Positions 38,683 to 47,082 are shown, counted from the first letter of the stretch. The stretch is DNA of 64,000 nt from Rubrobacter tropicus (GCF_011492945.1 NZ_CP045119.1:4030001-4094000); one strand, 5' to 3'. Program-made: numbers and translations. The notes: generated by a model not told the origin, from the letters alone.

Positions 38683-39000
38683 TTCGTCGAGCGCGGCCCG
38701 GAGCTTCTCCTCTTCCTCCAGCAGCTCGGAGAGCCTGACGCGCAGTTCGGCCGACTCGGCCTCCACCTCGGCGAGGCGCAGGGTGAGTTCCCTCTCCTTC
38801 GCGGCGGCTTCGGGGGTGCGGCCTTTCTGGCGGTAACGGTCGCGGATGTTCTTGAGGCGGCGGGCCGCCTCCTGGCGGACGCGTTCGCGGTCGGACTTGA
38901 AGTCCTCACCGCCCACGTACTCCCGCACGCGCTTCACCTTCGCGTCCGAGAGGAGGCCGGATATGATCTCCGCCGAGCTCTGCTTGAAGTATTTAGCCAC
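38677..39000 (-). CDS. Small coiled-coil protein of unknown function
   Basis: A 107-residue, strongly charged protein. The first 45 residues (KYFKQSSAEIISGLLSDAKV) may fold as a small helical unit. From about residue 50 a continuous heptad pattern (LAEVEAESAELRVRLSELLE) predicts a coiled coil to the end. No signal peptide. It lies alone between two family A repeats. I do not recognise the family. Confidence 0.7.
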   Translation of the reverse strand: MAKYFKQSSAEIISGLLSDAKVKRVREYVGGEDFKSDRERVRQEAARRLKNIRDRYRQKGRTPEAAAKERELTLRLAEVEAESAELRVRLSELLEEEEKLRAALDEL

Positions 39001-39062
39001 CGTCGTCTGTCCTCCTGTCGATGCCCCGCGTATTGTAACCCGGGGACCGAAACCGTGGAGAC

Positions 39063-39205
39063 TACAGCAGTTTGCGGGAAGACTTATTCCCGTTGCGCGT
39101 GAGGCACTGAGGCATCGAGGTCTTGAGGGAAGCGCCGCGAAACCCGGGGCAAGCCCAAACCCTCCACCCCCAAGAACCTGAGAACCTCAAAGCCTGGGTC
39201 ATGAA
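39063..39205. repeat. Family A intergenic hairpin repeat, copy A5
   Basis: The left arm is GAGGCACTGAGGCATCGAGG and the right arm AAGAACCTGAGAACCTCAAA, with CCCGGGGCAAGCCC between them as in copy A6 (in A6 the order is inverted). It lies between the coiled-coil gene and the first gene of the scaffold-like cluster. Confidence 0.5.
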
Positions 39206-39231
39206 CGGGCTCGATACTTCTGCAACCCGTT

Positions 39232-39828
39232 TCAACCGTCCGCGGCCTTCATCACGTCCTTCACCAGAACGCGGCCACCCGCCCCCGTGCCCTCCACGGC
39301 CGAGAGGTCGAGCCCAAGCTGTTTGGCCTTCTTGGTGGCGGCCGGGGTCGCCTCCGGTCCCGCGCCGTCGGCGCCCGGTTCTTCGGCTGGCCCTCCGGGG
39401 CCGGTCTCCGGTCCGGCGGTGAGCTCGCGAGGCCGTTCTTCCTCACGCGGTTCTTCCCGATCCCCGCCCCGCGACCTCCTGAAGTCGGGGTCGAGGAGTT
39501 GGGGGTTGTTGTCTATGGCCTGCAGGGCGCGGTCGATGCTGCCGAGGATCCTCTCAAGCTTCACCTTCAACTGGACCTGGGCCTCGACGCCCTTGATGTT
39601 CAATTTCACGTTGTCGACGTAGGCGTCGACGCCAACGCTGATGTTCAGGAAGCTCGCAAGCTCCGCCCGGGCCGAGATGTGCGCCCTGAGCTCCTCGACC
39701 TCGAGGTCGAGCTCCTCGATGTTGAGGACGGGGACGTCGAGGATGACGTCGGTGTCGTCGTCGGCCTCCCTGGCGGCCTTCGCCCGCGCCTCTTCTTCCA
39801 TCCGGCCGTCGGGCTCTCGCTGCGTCAC
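39232..39828 (-). CDS. Beta-domain protein with a C-terminal peripheral-subunit-binding-like (E3BD) domain
   Basis: 198 residues. After 25 acidic residues a 90-residue domain begins with ILDVPVLNIEELDLEVEELR and continues with SVGVDAYVDNVKLNIKGVEA; its alternating pattern suggests amphipathic strands. The same domain occurs in the 867-residue protein at 43.4-46.0 kb. A disordered Glu/Pro/Gly linker leads to residues about 160-198, ATKKAKQLGLDLSAVEGTG and GGRVLVKDVMKA, which match the small domain that binds E3 in 2-oxoacid dehydrogenase E2 proteins. No lipoyl or catalytic E2 domain is present. It probably acts as an adaptor, with partners unknown. Confidence 0.8.
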   Translation of the reverse strand: MTQREPDGRMEEEARAKAAREADDDTDVILDVPVLNIEELDLEVEELRAHISARAELASFLNISVGVDAYVDNVKLNIKGVEAQVQLKVKLERILGSIDRALQAIDNNPQLLDPDFRRSRGGDREEPREEERPRELTAGPETGPGGPAEEPGADGAGPEATPAATKKAKQLGLDLSAVEGTGAGGRVLVKDVMKAADG

Positions 39829-40032
39829 GCCGGTTTACCCATAGGAGAATGCACCTCTCCGTAGTGTCTCGGTCTTAGTGCCCCCGCCATACCAGGCATA
39901 AACGCCTCCCACCGTAACGATCCTCGCCCCTTCGTGGTCTAGTTTGGGGCTACCGCGGGTAGAAAGCGTACCGGACCGGAAAGGGCGCGAGTACGCGAAC
40001 CGCGGCCAAAAATGCGAGGGAGAGGAGACCCC

Positions 40033-40281
40033 GTGGCAGAAGGCGGTCAGCAGCAACAGGGCGGGCAGCAGCAGCAAGGCGGGCAGCAGCAACAGCAGCA
40101 GCCGAGTCCGGTGCAGCTCATGGGAAGGGCGTTGACGGACATCCGCAAGGTCCAGAACATGCTGGAGCTTCAAAACCCTGGGCAGACCGAGGCGATCAAG
40201 ATGCAGCGGGAGGCCGGGGATCTTGTGTGGCAGGTGATACAGACCATGCAGCAGTCCCAGCAGCAGCAACAGTCCCAGTAG
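40033..40281 (+). CDS. Small glutamine-rich helical protein
   Basis: GTG 40033, with GAGAGGAG 5 nt upstream, gives 82 residues. Two glutamine-rich tracts (residues 5-23 and the last 10) flank a helical core with LMGRALTDIRKVQNMLELQN and DLVWQVIQTMQQ. It is on the opposite strand to its neighbours but lies inside the same cluster and resembles the Gln-rich head of the 867-residue protein. Function is unknown. Confidence 0.65.
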   Translation: MAEGGQQQQGGQQQQGGQQQQQQPSPVQLMGRALTDIRKVQNMLELQNPGQTEAIKMQREAGDLVWQVIQTMQQSQQQQQSQ

Positions 40282-40319
40282 ACACTCACGTTTGGCGGTC
40301 GTTCCTTTGAGAGTGTAGT

Positions 40320-40583
40320 TCAGACCGGGCGACCGCGGTGGGGCCTGCGTAGCCCCTCCCGGTTGCGCGACGCCCAGGAGTCCATGCCGCCCCGCCAGCG
40401 GGAGAAGGCGTGGTCCGGGCCGGGCGCGGCGCGGCGCTTCCCGCACACGCTCTCCATCAGGGCGCAGGCGAACAGGAAAAGCTCGTGATCCCCGCCGGCG
40501 TCCGGGTGCAGCCGGGCCAGGAGCAGCCGCCACGCGCGGCGATCTTGCAGAGACTTCTCCCCCCCGGGGAACCCTTCGGACAT
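40320..40583 (-). CDS. Small J-domain-like protein
   Basis: ATG 40583 with GGAGG 5 nt upstream gives 87 residues. RRAWRLLLARLHPDAGGDHE holds an HPDAGGD motif as in J-domain proteins that stimulate Hsp70, followed by a helix. The domain is shortened before HPD, and the C-terminal 40 residues are basic and unrecognised. It may be a degenerate J-protein. Confidence 0.55.
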   Translation of the reverse strand: MSEGFPGGEKSLQDRRAWRLLLARLHPDAGGDHELFLFACALMESVCGKRRAAPGPDHAFSRWRGGMDSWASRNREGLRRPHRGRPV

Positions 40584-40749
40584 CCGTACCTCCACGCTTT
40601 TCCGTCATTCTAAGCGGGAAAAGGCCGCGCCGTAAACACGTTTCTTCCGGGACCACAACACCTGGGGCAGTCGGGGCGTTCCCCGTCCAGATGCGGCTCG
40701 GGTGTCCGGCGGTGACCCCTGGAACCATACCTCCGCCGCGCACCGGGGC

Positions 40750-41055
40750 CTATCTGCCGGGTTCGTCGCGGTTCGGCAGGGTCTTTATCTCCTTGATCCT
40801 CTGCTCGAACTCTTCGGCGGAGTTGGAGTTGCCGAATGCCCAGGCCAGGTCCTTTATGTTCTGTTCGTTCATCCGGACAAAGAGCATCGCCTCCCTGAGC
40901 TGCATGTCCTCGAAGGCCGCGACCGCCAGTCCCGTCACGTCCATCGGCTCCGGGACGCCGGCCTTCTGGGTCATGGCGTACATCCGGGCCGCCTTGACGA
41001 GCTGCGCCTTCTGCTCCCGCACCATCGCTTCCCCGCGTCCCCCGTTTGCTACCAC
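40750..41055 (-). CDS. Small helical protein of unknown function in the scaffold-like cluster
   Basis: GTG 41055 with GAGGAGG upstream gives 101 residues. The protein is helical with AARMYAMTQKAGVPEPMDVT and NEQNIKDLAWAFGNSNSAEE; no membrane segment or signal is seen. It is downstream of the 333-residue repeat protein on the same strand. I do not recognise the family. Confidence 0.65.
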   Translation of the reverse strand: MVANGGRGEAMVREQKAQLVKAARMYAMTQKAGVPEPMDVTGLAVAAFEDMQLREAMLFVRMNEQNIKDLAWAFGNSNSAEEFEQRIKEIKTLPNRDEPGR

Positions 41056-41194
41056 GAAACCTCCTCATGCTCTCTAGTAGATCCAGGCCACGTTAGATGT
41101 TGCCGCCGTACAACCCGTGGGCGCCGGGCGGGGGCTCCTGGGAGCCGCCACGCCCGGCGCCGTCCGGGGCATCTTCAGGCCGGTTGGGCCGACC

Positions 41195-42196
41195 TTAACC
41201 CTGCGCGGCGCCCAGGACGTCCTTCACGGTTATGCGTCCGCCGGCGCCCGAGCCCTCTATCTGGGAGAGATCCACGCCCATCTCCTCGGCCTTCTGCTGG
41301 GCGGCCCCTGTTGCGTTCGGGCCTTCTTCCTCACCCTCTTCCTCTTCGCCCCCGCCGCCCTGCTGCTGGGTCGTCTCCTCCGAGGACTCCTCGGTCTCCT
41401 CCGTGACCTCTTCGGTCGAGGGCGGGATCTGGAGGTCCAGGATGCTGCCGTCGTCGCCGAGCTTCAGTTCGATGAGGGTGCCCGACTCGTCCTTGACGGT
41501 ACGGACCAGCTCGCCCGCCTCGTTCGTGATCTCGTTGACGGGTTCGAGGTCGGTGAGGTTGCCTGCTATGTCCTCGTTCACGAGGTTCCCGGCGTCGTCG
41601 AGCGTGGTCTCGACGATGTCCCCGGACTCGTCCACGGCACGCTGGATGGTCTCCCCGGCGTCGTTGGTGGTCTGGCTCAAGAGCTGGCCGCCGGGCAGGT
41701 TCTCTGCGACCTGTCCCACGGTATCCTGCGCCTGGTCCGCGACCTCGCCGACCTGCTCCGTGGCCTGCCCGACCGCGCCCGTCGCGGCGTCTGCGGCCCC
41801 GCCGGCCGCCTCCTGGGCCTGACCCGCGGCATCGCCAGCCGCCTCCTGGGCCTGCCCGGCCGCGTCCTGGACCTGGCCGACGGCGCCGTCTGCCGCCTGC
41901 TGGGCCTGGTCCACCGCGCCTTGCGCGGTCTCCTGGACGGTGTCCGTGACGCCCTGGCTCTCGGCGGCCTCGTCGAGGGCGCCGGTTATCGATTCGTAGG
42001 AGTCGATGAGGCCCTGGATCTCGTTCCGCGCGTCCTCCTGGGACTCGGGGATCTGCTCCAGAAGCTCCTCGAGCTGGGAGCGGCTGCTGTCGAGCTGTCC
42101 CTTTACCTGGCCTAGAGAGTCGCCGTAGAAGTCCTTCGCGCTGTTCACGGTCTGCTCCTGGATCTGCTGCTGCAGGTTCTGTACGCCTTCGGTCAT
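41195..42196 (-). CDS. LEA/phasin-like helical protein with a C-terminal E3BD-like domain
   Basis: ATG 42196 (AAGGAGG upstream) overlaps the preceding stop (ATGA); 333 residues. A phasin-like helical N-terminus (about 1-75) is followed by an Ala/Gln/Gly-rich region of 11-residue LEA-like repeats such as AAGQAQEAAGD (about 75-170). A beta-type module (RAVDESGDIVETTLDDAGNL) is shared with the end of the 867-residue protein. An acidic stretch then leads to AAQQKAEEMGVDLSQIEGSG and GGRITVKDVLGA, a peripheral-subunit-binding-like domain. The architecture is unfamiliar. A role in coating granules or membranes, or in desiccation, is inference. Confidence 0.8.
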   Translation of the reverse strand: MTEGVQNLQQQIQEQTVNSAKDFYGDSLGQVKGQLDSSRSQLEELLEQIPESQEDARNEIQGLIDSYESITGALDEAAESQGVTDTVQETAQGAVDQAQQAADGAVGQVQDAAGQAQEAAGDAAGQAQEAAGGAADAATGAVGQATEQVGEVADQAQDTVGQVAENLPGGQLLSQTTNDAGETIQRAVDESGDIVETTLDDAGNLVNEDIAGNLTDLEPVNEITNEAGELVRTVKDESGTLIELKLGDDGSILDLQIPPSTEEVTEETEESSEETTQQQGGGGEEEEGEEEGPNATGAAQQKAEEMGVDLSQIEGSGAGGRITVKDVLGAAQG

Positions 42197-42507
42197 TGCT
42201 TCCTCCTTGTTGGTCCTTCTTTGCCTTCTTCTCGGGTCTCCTCGAACCACTTCCGCAGGTCCGGGTCGTCCCTGGCGAGCGCGCTGGCGATCCGCAACCG
42301 TACCTCCGGGTCGCGGTAAGTAACGCCGGGCTCTACCTCCTCGGGCAAGTTCTCCCTGTCGGTGCCGGAGGCGGACTCGCGTTTGGGATGGCCCGAGAAA
42401 CGCACCTCCGTCTCGGGGACTTCCTCGAAGCGGAGCTCCTTCGCCTTCACGTCCGCGGTGAACTCTATGTCGGGGTTCTCGGGCTTGTCCGGGCGTCCTC
42501 TAGTCAC
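42193..42507 (-). CDS. Small acidic protein of unknown function
   Basis: GTG 42507 follows the previous stop by 1 nt; its own stop overlaps the next ATG. 104 residues, charged. IEFTADVKAKELRFEEVPET looks beta-rich and may be an adaptor; the C-terminal half (DPEVRLRIASALARDDPDLR) is helical. The tight coupling to both neighbours implies a role in the same assembly. Confidence 0.72.
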   Translation of the reverse strand: MTRGRPDKPENPDIEFTADVKAKELRFEEVPETEVRFSGHPKRESASGTDRENLPEEVEPGVTYRDPEVRLRIASALARDDPDLRKWFEETREEGKEGPTRRKQ

Positions 42508-42508
42508 C

Positions 42509-43342
42509 TTAACCCTTCACCACGTCCCTGATGGTTATGAGGCCGCCGGCGCCCGAGCCCTCTATCTGGGAGAGATCCACGCCGAGCTCTTCGGCCTTGC
42601 GCTGCGCCGCGTTCGTGGCCTTTACCTCCCCGTTGCCGACCGCGTCCGTCGCCTGTTGGACAGCCCCGTCCACGCTCTCCGCGGCCTGGCCGGCGGCCTG
42701 CTGGACCCCCTCGGCGGCGCCCTGGGCGGTTTCGGTCGCCTGATTCGCCGCGCTCTCCGCGAGGTCGGTCACGTCCTTGACCGTGATCATGGCGTTCGAA
42801 CCGGTGCCCTCGATCTCGGAGAGGTCGAGGCCCAGTTCCTCGGCCTTGCGCCGGGCGGCGTCGGAGGCCTGGATCTCTTTCTCCCCGTCCCCCTGCTGGC
42901 TTTCGGCGAACTCGACCACGTCCACGACGGTGATGCGACCGCCCGAGCCGGTCGGCTCGACCTGCGTGAGGTCCACGCCGCGTTCCCTGGCCTCGCGGCG
43001 GGCCGCGTCGGTTGCCTCGACCTCGCCCTGCTTCACCAGGCTCTCGGTGTCCAGGTTGGCCACGTTCTGCTTCGCCTCTTCGAGGGCCTCTTCGACGGCC
43101 GAGTAGCTGTCCATCAGCTCCTGGAAAAGCATCTGGAACGCCTCGTCCTGGCCGCCCGGGACCTGATCCGGCAGGTCCTCCAGGGTGGCGCGGCTCTCCT
43201 GGATCTGGCCCTTCATCTGCTCCACCGAGTCGGCGAAGAAGTCCTGGGCCAGCCCCATCGTCTGCTGCTGCACCATCTGCCTGGACTCCTCGATGCCCCG
43301 GTTCAGCTTCTCCAGCGCCTCGTTTGACTGCTTCTCAGACAC
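42509..43342 (-). CDS. Phasin-like helical protein with three E3BD-like domains
   Basis: 277 residues. Residues 1-95 form long amphipathic helices (MVQQQTMGLAQDFFADSVEQ) resembling phasins or apolipoprotein-like proteins. Three peripheral-subunit-binding-like units follow: ARREARERGVDLTQVEPTGS, ARRKAEELGLDLSEIEGTGS and AQRKAEELGVDLSQIEGSGA. Each is followed by an ITV/ITI-x-DV strand. A LEA-like Ala/Gln repeat lies between the second and third. Three such domains in one protein without catalytic E2 domains is unusual and suggests a multivalent scaffold. It lies 39 nt after the 867-residue gene. Confidence 0.82.
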   Translation of the reverse strand: MSEKQSNEALEKLNRGIEESRQMVQQQTMGLAQDFFADSVEQMKGQIQESRATLEDLPDQVPGGQDEAFQMLFQELMDSYSAVEEALEEAKQNVANLDTESLVKQGEVEATDAARREARERGVDLTQVEPTGSGGRITVVDVVEFAESQQGDGEKEIQASDAARRKAEELGLDLSEIEGTGSNAMITVKDVTDLAESAANQATETAQGAAEGVQQAAGQAAESVDGAVQQATDAVGNGEVKATNAAQRKAEELGVDLSQIEGSGAGGLITIRDVVKG

Positions 43343-43381
43343 CTCTCTCCTCTCCGTCTATGAACTCCGCCTGGTACGGGA

Positions 43382-45985
43382 TCAGACAGCCCGGGCCTCG
43401 ACGAGGTTCCCCTCGTCGTCGAGCACCTGCTCGTAGGCGTTCCCCGCGTCGTCGGTAACCCGGCTGACCACCCGGCCCTCGTCGTCTATGTACTCGTCCT
43501 CGACCGGCAACTCCGAGACGTTGCCAACGAGGTCCTCCCCGACGACCTCGCCGTTCTCGTTGGTCACGGTCTCCAGGATGTACCCGCTCTCGTCCACCGT
43601 GCGCTCGACGACTTGCCCTGCCTCCTCCGCCGCCTGGCCGGCCGTATCCTGCGCCTGGTCCGTCGCACCCCCGGCGGCCTCCTGCGCTTGACCAGCGGCG
43701 CCCTGTGCGGCGTCTTGCGCCTGGCCGGCCGTATCTTCGGCGGCCTCCGTGGCCTGACCGGCAGTCTCCTGCGCCTGATCGGCAGCCTGACCCGCCGCCT
43801 GGGTGGCCTGATCCGTGGCGCCCTGAGCCGTCTGCTGGGCCTGGTCTACGGCCTGACCGGCGGTGTCCTGTGCCTGCTCGACCGCTCCTCCGGCCGTTTG
43901 CTGGGCCTGATCCACGGCACCGCCCGCCGTCTCCTGGGCACCTTCTGCCGCCTGACCAGCCGTATCCGCGACCTGCCCGGCCGCCTGACCGACCTGCTCG
44001 GTTGCCTGTCCCGCGGTCTCCTGGGCCGCGTCCGTGGCACCTTCCGCCACCTGCCCGGCCTGCTCCGTCGCCTGGCCGGCGGCGTCGGTTGCCCCTTCGG
44101 CCACCTCCCCGACCTGATCCGTTGCTTGACCGGCGGCATCAGTGGCGCCCTGGGCGACTTCTCCGACCTGTTCGGTCGCCTGCCCAGCGGCCTGGGTTGC
44201 CTGCTCTCCTACCTGCCCCACCGCGTCGGTGGCACCCTGGGCTACCTCTCCGACCTGTTCGGTGGCCTGACCGGCCGCGTCGCCCACGCCCTCGGCCGCC
44301 TGCCCAGCGGCCTGACCAGCTTCCTGGGCGGCCTGGCCAGCACCCTCGCCGACCTCGCCTACCGCCTGACCGGCACCTTCGCCAACTTCGCCTACCGCTT
44401 GGCCAGCACCTTCACCGACCTCTCCCGCCGCCTGGCCCGCGCCTTCTCCGACTTCCTGTACAGCCTGGCCTGCGCCTTCGCCCACTTCTCCGACGGCCTG
44501 ACCGGCGCCTTCTCCTACCTCACCGACGGCCTGGCCTGCTCCTTCACCGACCTCGCTCACGGCGTCGCCGGCGCCCTCGCCGACGTCCTCCACGGCTTCG
44601 CCCGTGCTTTCGACGGCCTGTCCTGCACCTTCTCCGACATCCTCTACAGCCTGACCGGTGCTCTCCACGGCCTGGCCTGCGCCTTCGCCGACATCCTCGA
44701 CCGCAGAGCCCGCGCCTTCACCGACATCTTCCACCGCTGAACCCGCGCCCTCACCAACGCTCTGGACCGCCTCGCCGGTGCTTTCGACGGCCTGGCCGGC
44801 ACCCTCGCCCACGTCCTGCACCGCCGAGCCGGCTCCCTCACCGACATCTTCGACAGCCGAGCCGGCGCCTTCGCCCACATCGGCTACGGCAGAGCCCGCG
44901 CCCTCGCCCACGTCCTCCACGGCGGAGCCGGCACCCTCGCCTATATCCTCAACAGCGGAACCGGCGCCTTCGCCTATATCTTCCACGGCGGATCCGGCGC
45001 CTTCGCCTATGTCTTCCACGGCAGAGCCGGCACCCTCCCCGATGTCCTCGACGGCGGAGCCCGCGCCTTCTCCTATATCCTCAACTGCGGAACCGGCGCC
45101 TTCGCCGATATCCTCGACGGCGGAGCCAGCACCTTCGCCTATGTCCTCCACCGCGGAGTTGAGGCCCTCACCGACCAGGTCTCCCGCGCCCTCGCCGATA
45201 TCTTCGACGGCGGAGTTGAGCCCTTCACCGACGAGGTCTCCGGCGCCAGATCCGATGTCCTCGACGGCCGAGTTGAGGCCTTCTCCCACGAGGTCGCCCG
45301 CGCCCGCGCCGACGTCCTCCAGGGCGGAGCCAGCGCCGGAGCCGACGTCCTCTACAGCGGAGCCCACGCTCTCGACGAGCTTCTCTATGATCTGGGGGTT
45401 GCGGTCTATGGTGGTCAGGACGCGGTCGAGGATGGCGGTGACGTTGTCCAGCCTGACCTTCAGAAGGGCCTGCGCCTCGACGCCGGTGATGACGAGCTTC
45501 ACCCGGCCGAGGTAGAGGTCGACTCCGACGGAGAGCTCCACCAGGTCGAGCACTTTGGCGAAGAGGTTCACCTTGGCGCGCAGGTCGTTGAGCTCGAAGT
45601 TGATCTCGTCTACCTTCACGACCGGTACGTCGAGCAGAACGTCCGGGATCTTGCCGTTCATCGCCGCGTCGTCCTCGTCGTACTCGAGAACGTAGTCCGC
45701 GTACGCCTTCTCGGGGATCGTCTGGTCGCCTGGTATGTTGTTCGCGAACCGGTACTCTTCGGTCTTCTGAACCGAGGTGCGCGGGTCGTTCTTCCTAACC
45801 GGAGCGTTGTCCTTTATCTCGTCGTAGTCGTAGGCCTCTTCTCTACGCTCCCGACGGGACTGGCCGTCCGATTGCTGATCTTGCTGGCCCTGTTGCTGGT
45901 TTTGCTGCTGGTTCTGCTGGTCCTCCTGCCCCTGCTGCTGGTCTTGCTGCGACTCCGTCGCCTGATTGGAGCTTTCCGATGCCAC
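43382..45985 (-). CDS. Large repeat protein: Gln-rich head, beta domain, long 11-residue repeats, LEA-like tail
   Basis: 867 residues. 1-45: Gln-rich. About 110-205: the beta domain shared with the 39.2-kb protein (VLLDVPVVKVDEINFELNDL; SVGVDLYLGRVKLVITGVEA). About 205-550: tandem 11-residue repeats, with about seven consecutive copies of VEDIGEGAGSA followed by variants such as VGEVGEGAGQA. About 550-795: Ala/Gln-rich LEA-like repeats (AGQATEQVGEV). The last 70 residues (RTVDESGYILETVTNENGEV) match the module in the 333-residue protein. It has no signal peptide and no catalytic motif. It opens the cluster. The repeats suggest an extended amphipathic surface for lipid or protein binding. Confidence 0.82.
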   Translation of the reverse strand: MASESSNQATESQQDQQQGQEDQQNQQQNQQQGQQDQQSDGQSRRERREEAYDYDEIKDNAPVRKNDPRTSVQKTEEYRFANNIPGDQTIPEKAYADYVLEYDEDDAAMNGKIPDVLLDVPVVKVDEINFELNDLRAKVNLFAKVLDLVELSVGVDLYLGRVKLVITGVEAQALLKVRLDNVTAILDRVLTTIDRNPQIIEKLVESVGSAVEDVGSGAGSALEDVGAGAGDLVGEGLNSAVEDIGSGAGDLVGEGLNSAVEDIGEGAGDLVGEGLNSAVEDIGEGAGSAVEDIGEGAGSAVEDIGEGAGSAVEDIGEGAGSAVEDIGEGAGSAVEDIGEGAGSAVEDIGEGAGSAVEDVGEGAGSAVADVGEGAGSAVEDVGEGAGSAVQDVGEGAGQAVESTGEAVQSVGEGAGSAVEDVGEGAGSAVEDVGEGAGQAVESTGQAVEDVGEGAGQAVESTGEAVEDVGEGAGDAVSEVGEGAGQAVGEVGEGAGQAVGEVGEGAGQAVQEVGEGAGQAAGEVGEGAGQAVGEVGEGAGQAVGEVGEGAGQAAQEAGQAAGQAAEGVGDAAGQATEQVGEVAQGATDAVGQVGEQATQAAGQATEQVGEVAQGATDAAGQATDQVGEVAEGATDAAGQATEQAGQVAEGATDAAQETAGQATEQVGQAAGQVADTAGQAAEGAQETAGGAVDQAQQTAGGAVEQAQDTAGQAVDQAQQTAQGATDQATQAAGQAADQAQETAGQATEAAEDTAGQAQDAAQGAAGQAQEAAGGATDQAQDTAGQAAEEAGQVVERTVDESGYILETVTNENGEVVGEDLVGNVSELPVEDEYIDDEGRVVSRVTDDAGNAYEQVLDDEGNLVEARAV
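44335..45360 (-). repeat. 33-bp coding tandem repeats
   Basis: About thirty 33-bp units encode the 11-residue repeats of the 867-residue protein. The central units near 44.92-45.17 kb are almost identical in protein but vary at synonymous positions, so selection acts on the peptide. Copy number may vary between strains. Confidence 0.75.
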
Positions 45986-46208
45986 CCGAGGACCCCCTGT
46001 CGCTGATTAGAGACCGACTTAGTTGTTATTGTGCCATGTCGCACACGCTCGCAAACCCGCCTGTGATCCAAAACCAGGTCTGTTGCGTGTCGCTTTTATG
46101 TGCTTCGTAGACTTGGACGACGCGGGACTCTCTTTGGTTACGGTCCGGCGGGCGCGGCCCGGAGACCGGCGCCGTCCGCCCATGTGCATGGCCCCCTGCG
46201 GAACGCCG

Positions 46209-47042
46209 CTAAACGAACTTTTTGTAGACGCCTATATTGGATGTGTCGCGGACGCCGAGGGCCTCTTTGAGTTCGTTGAGGGTGGCGCCGCGGCGGAGCA
46301 GCCGGATGGCGAAGGTGTGGCGCAGGATCATGGGCGAGACGCGCCACATGCCGACTTGGTCGCACCGTTTCCAGATGGCATTCTGGAGTGATTTGGACGT
46401 GGTCACGGGCCGGGCGGCCCTCCCGACTATCAGCTCGGGCGTCTCGTCCCGGCGCATTCCGAGGTAGCGGCGGAGGGCCTCGACGGTCTCCGGGGAGAGG
46501 CGCCTGGCGCGGGCGGCGAGGTGGGAGCCGGGACCGCCCAGCTGTATTTGGGCGGCTTCGAGGTCGAGGTCGCTCTTGAGGAGGCCCCGGATCTCCCCCA
46601 CCGTCACGCCCGTGTCGAGCATGAGCCTTATGACGGCGGCGTCCCGCGCCGCGTCCAGGGTCCCCACCGGGAAGGAGAGGAGCTGTTCGGCTTCTTCGTC
46701 TTCCAGAGAGACGATCTTCTGGTCCAGTGGCTGGTGCATGGGCTCGATGGGATCGAAGTCCAACCCCGCGTCCGAGGAGGTCCTCGCCCAGTCCAGAAAA
46801 CGCCTTACCGCCGCGTCCTTGCGGTAGACGGTGAAGCGCTTGCGGTTCTCCCCGAGAAGGTGGTTGCGGAAGTCCATAACGGCCCCAACACCGAGGTCTT
46901 CAGTCTCCACCACCCCCCTGCCGGAGAGAAAGCGGGCGAACTCGCGTAGGTCGGCCAGGTAGAACTCAGCCGTGCGGGGGCTGGTGCCCGGGTCTTCCGA
47001 GAGGTCGTCCGAGAAATCCTCGATCAGCGCATCTATCTTCAT
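46209..47042 (-). CDS. Tyrosine-recombinase-fold protein with a degenerate active site
   Basis: 277 residues with a SAM-like N-terminal domain (TAEFYLADLREFARFLSGRG) and a C-terminal integrase domain. Arg152 (GEIRGL), Arg241 (ILRHTFA) and Tyr273 (VYKKF) match the family. The catalytic His of HxxR is Met238, the second His is Arg265, and the usual lysine of the beta hairpin is not evident. It may be inactive as a recombinase and work as a DNA-binding or Xer-partner protein. It is divergent from the sortase gene with less than 50 bp between them. Confidence 0.82.
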   Translation of the reverse strand: MKIDALIEDFSDDLSEDPGTSPRTAEFYLADLREFARFLSGRGVVETEDLGVGAVMDFRNHLLGENRKRFTVYRKDAAVRRFLDWARTSSDAGLDFDPIEPMHQPLDQKIVSLEDEEAEQLLSFPVGTLDAARDAAVIRLMLDTGVTVGEIRGLLKSDLDLEAAQIQLGGPGSHLAARARRLSPETVEALRRYLGMRRDETPELIVGRAARPVTTSKSLQNAIWKRCDQVGMWRVSPMILRHTFAIRLLRRGATLNELKEALGVRDTSNIGVYKKFV

Positions 47043-47076
47043 GCGTCCATTCTAACGGTAAAAGTGGGCCTGCTGT

Positions 47077-47082
47077 TATACT
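47077..47082 (+). promoter_or_regulatory. Probable -10 box for a leaderless sortase transcript
   Basis: TATACT ends 8 nt before GTG 47091, the best N-terminus of the sortase. That spacing fits transcription starting at the start codon, as is common in actinobacteria. Confidence 0.4.

Noticed and set aside
39232-43342. The E3BD-containing genes as parts of a 2-oxoacid dehydrogenase operon
   Set aside because: No E1, lipoyl domain, acyltransferase domain or E3 gene is present in the region.
44335-45360. Regular 33-bp repeats that could be taken for a CRISPR array
   Set aside because: The units are contiguous, have no unique spacers, stay in one open frame, and encode the 11-residue repeats of a large protein. 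No cas genes are near.
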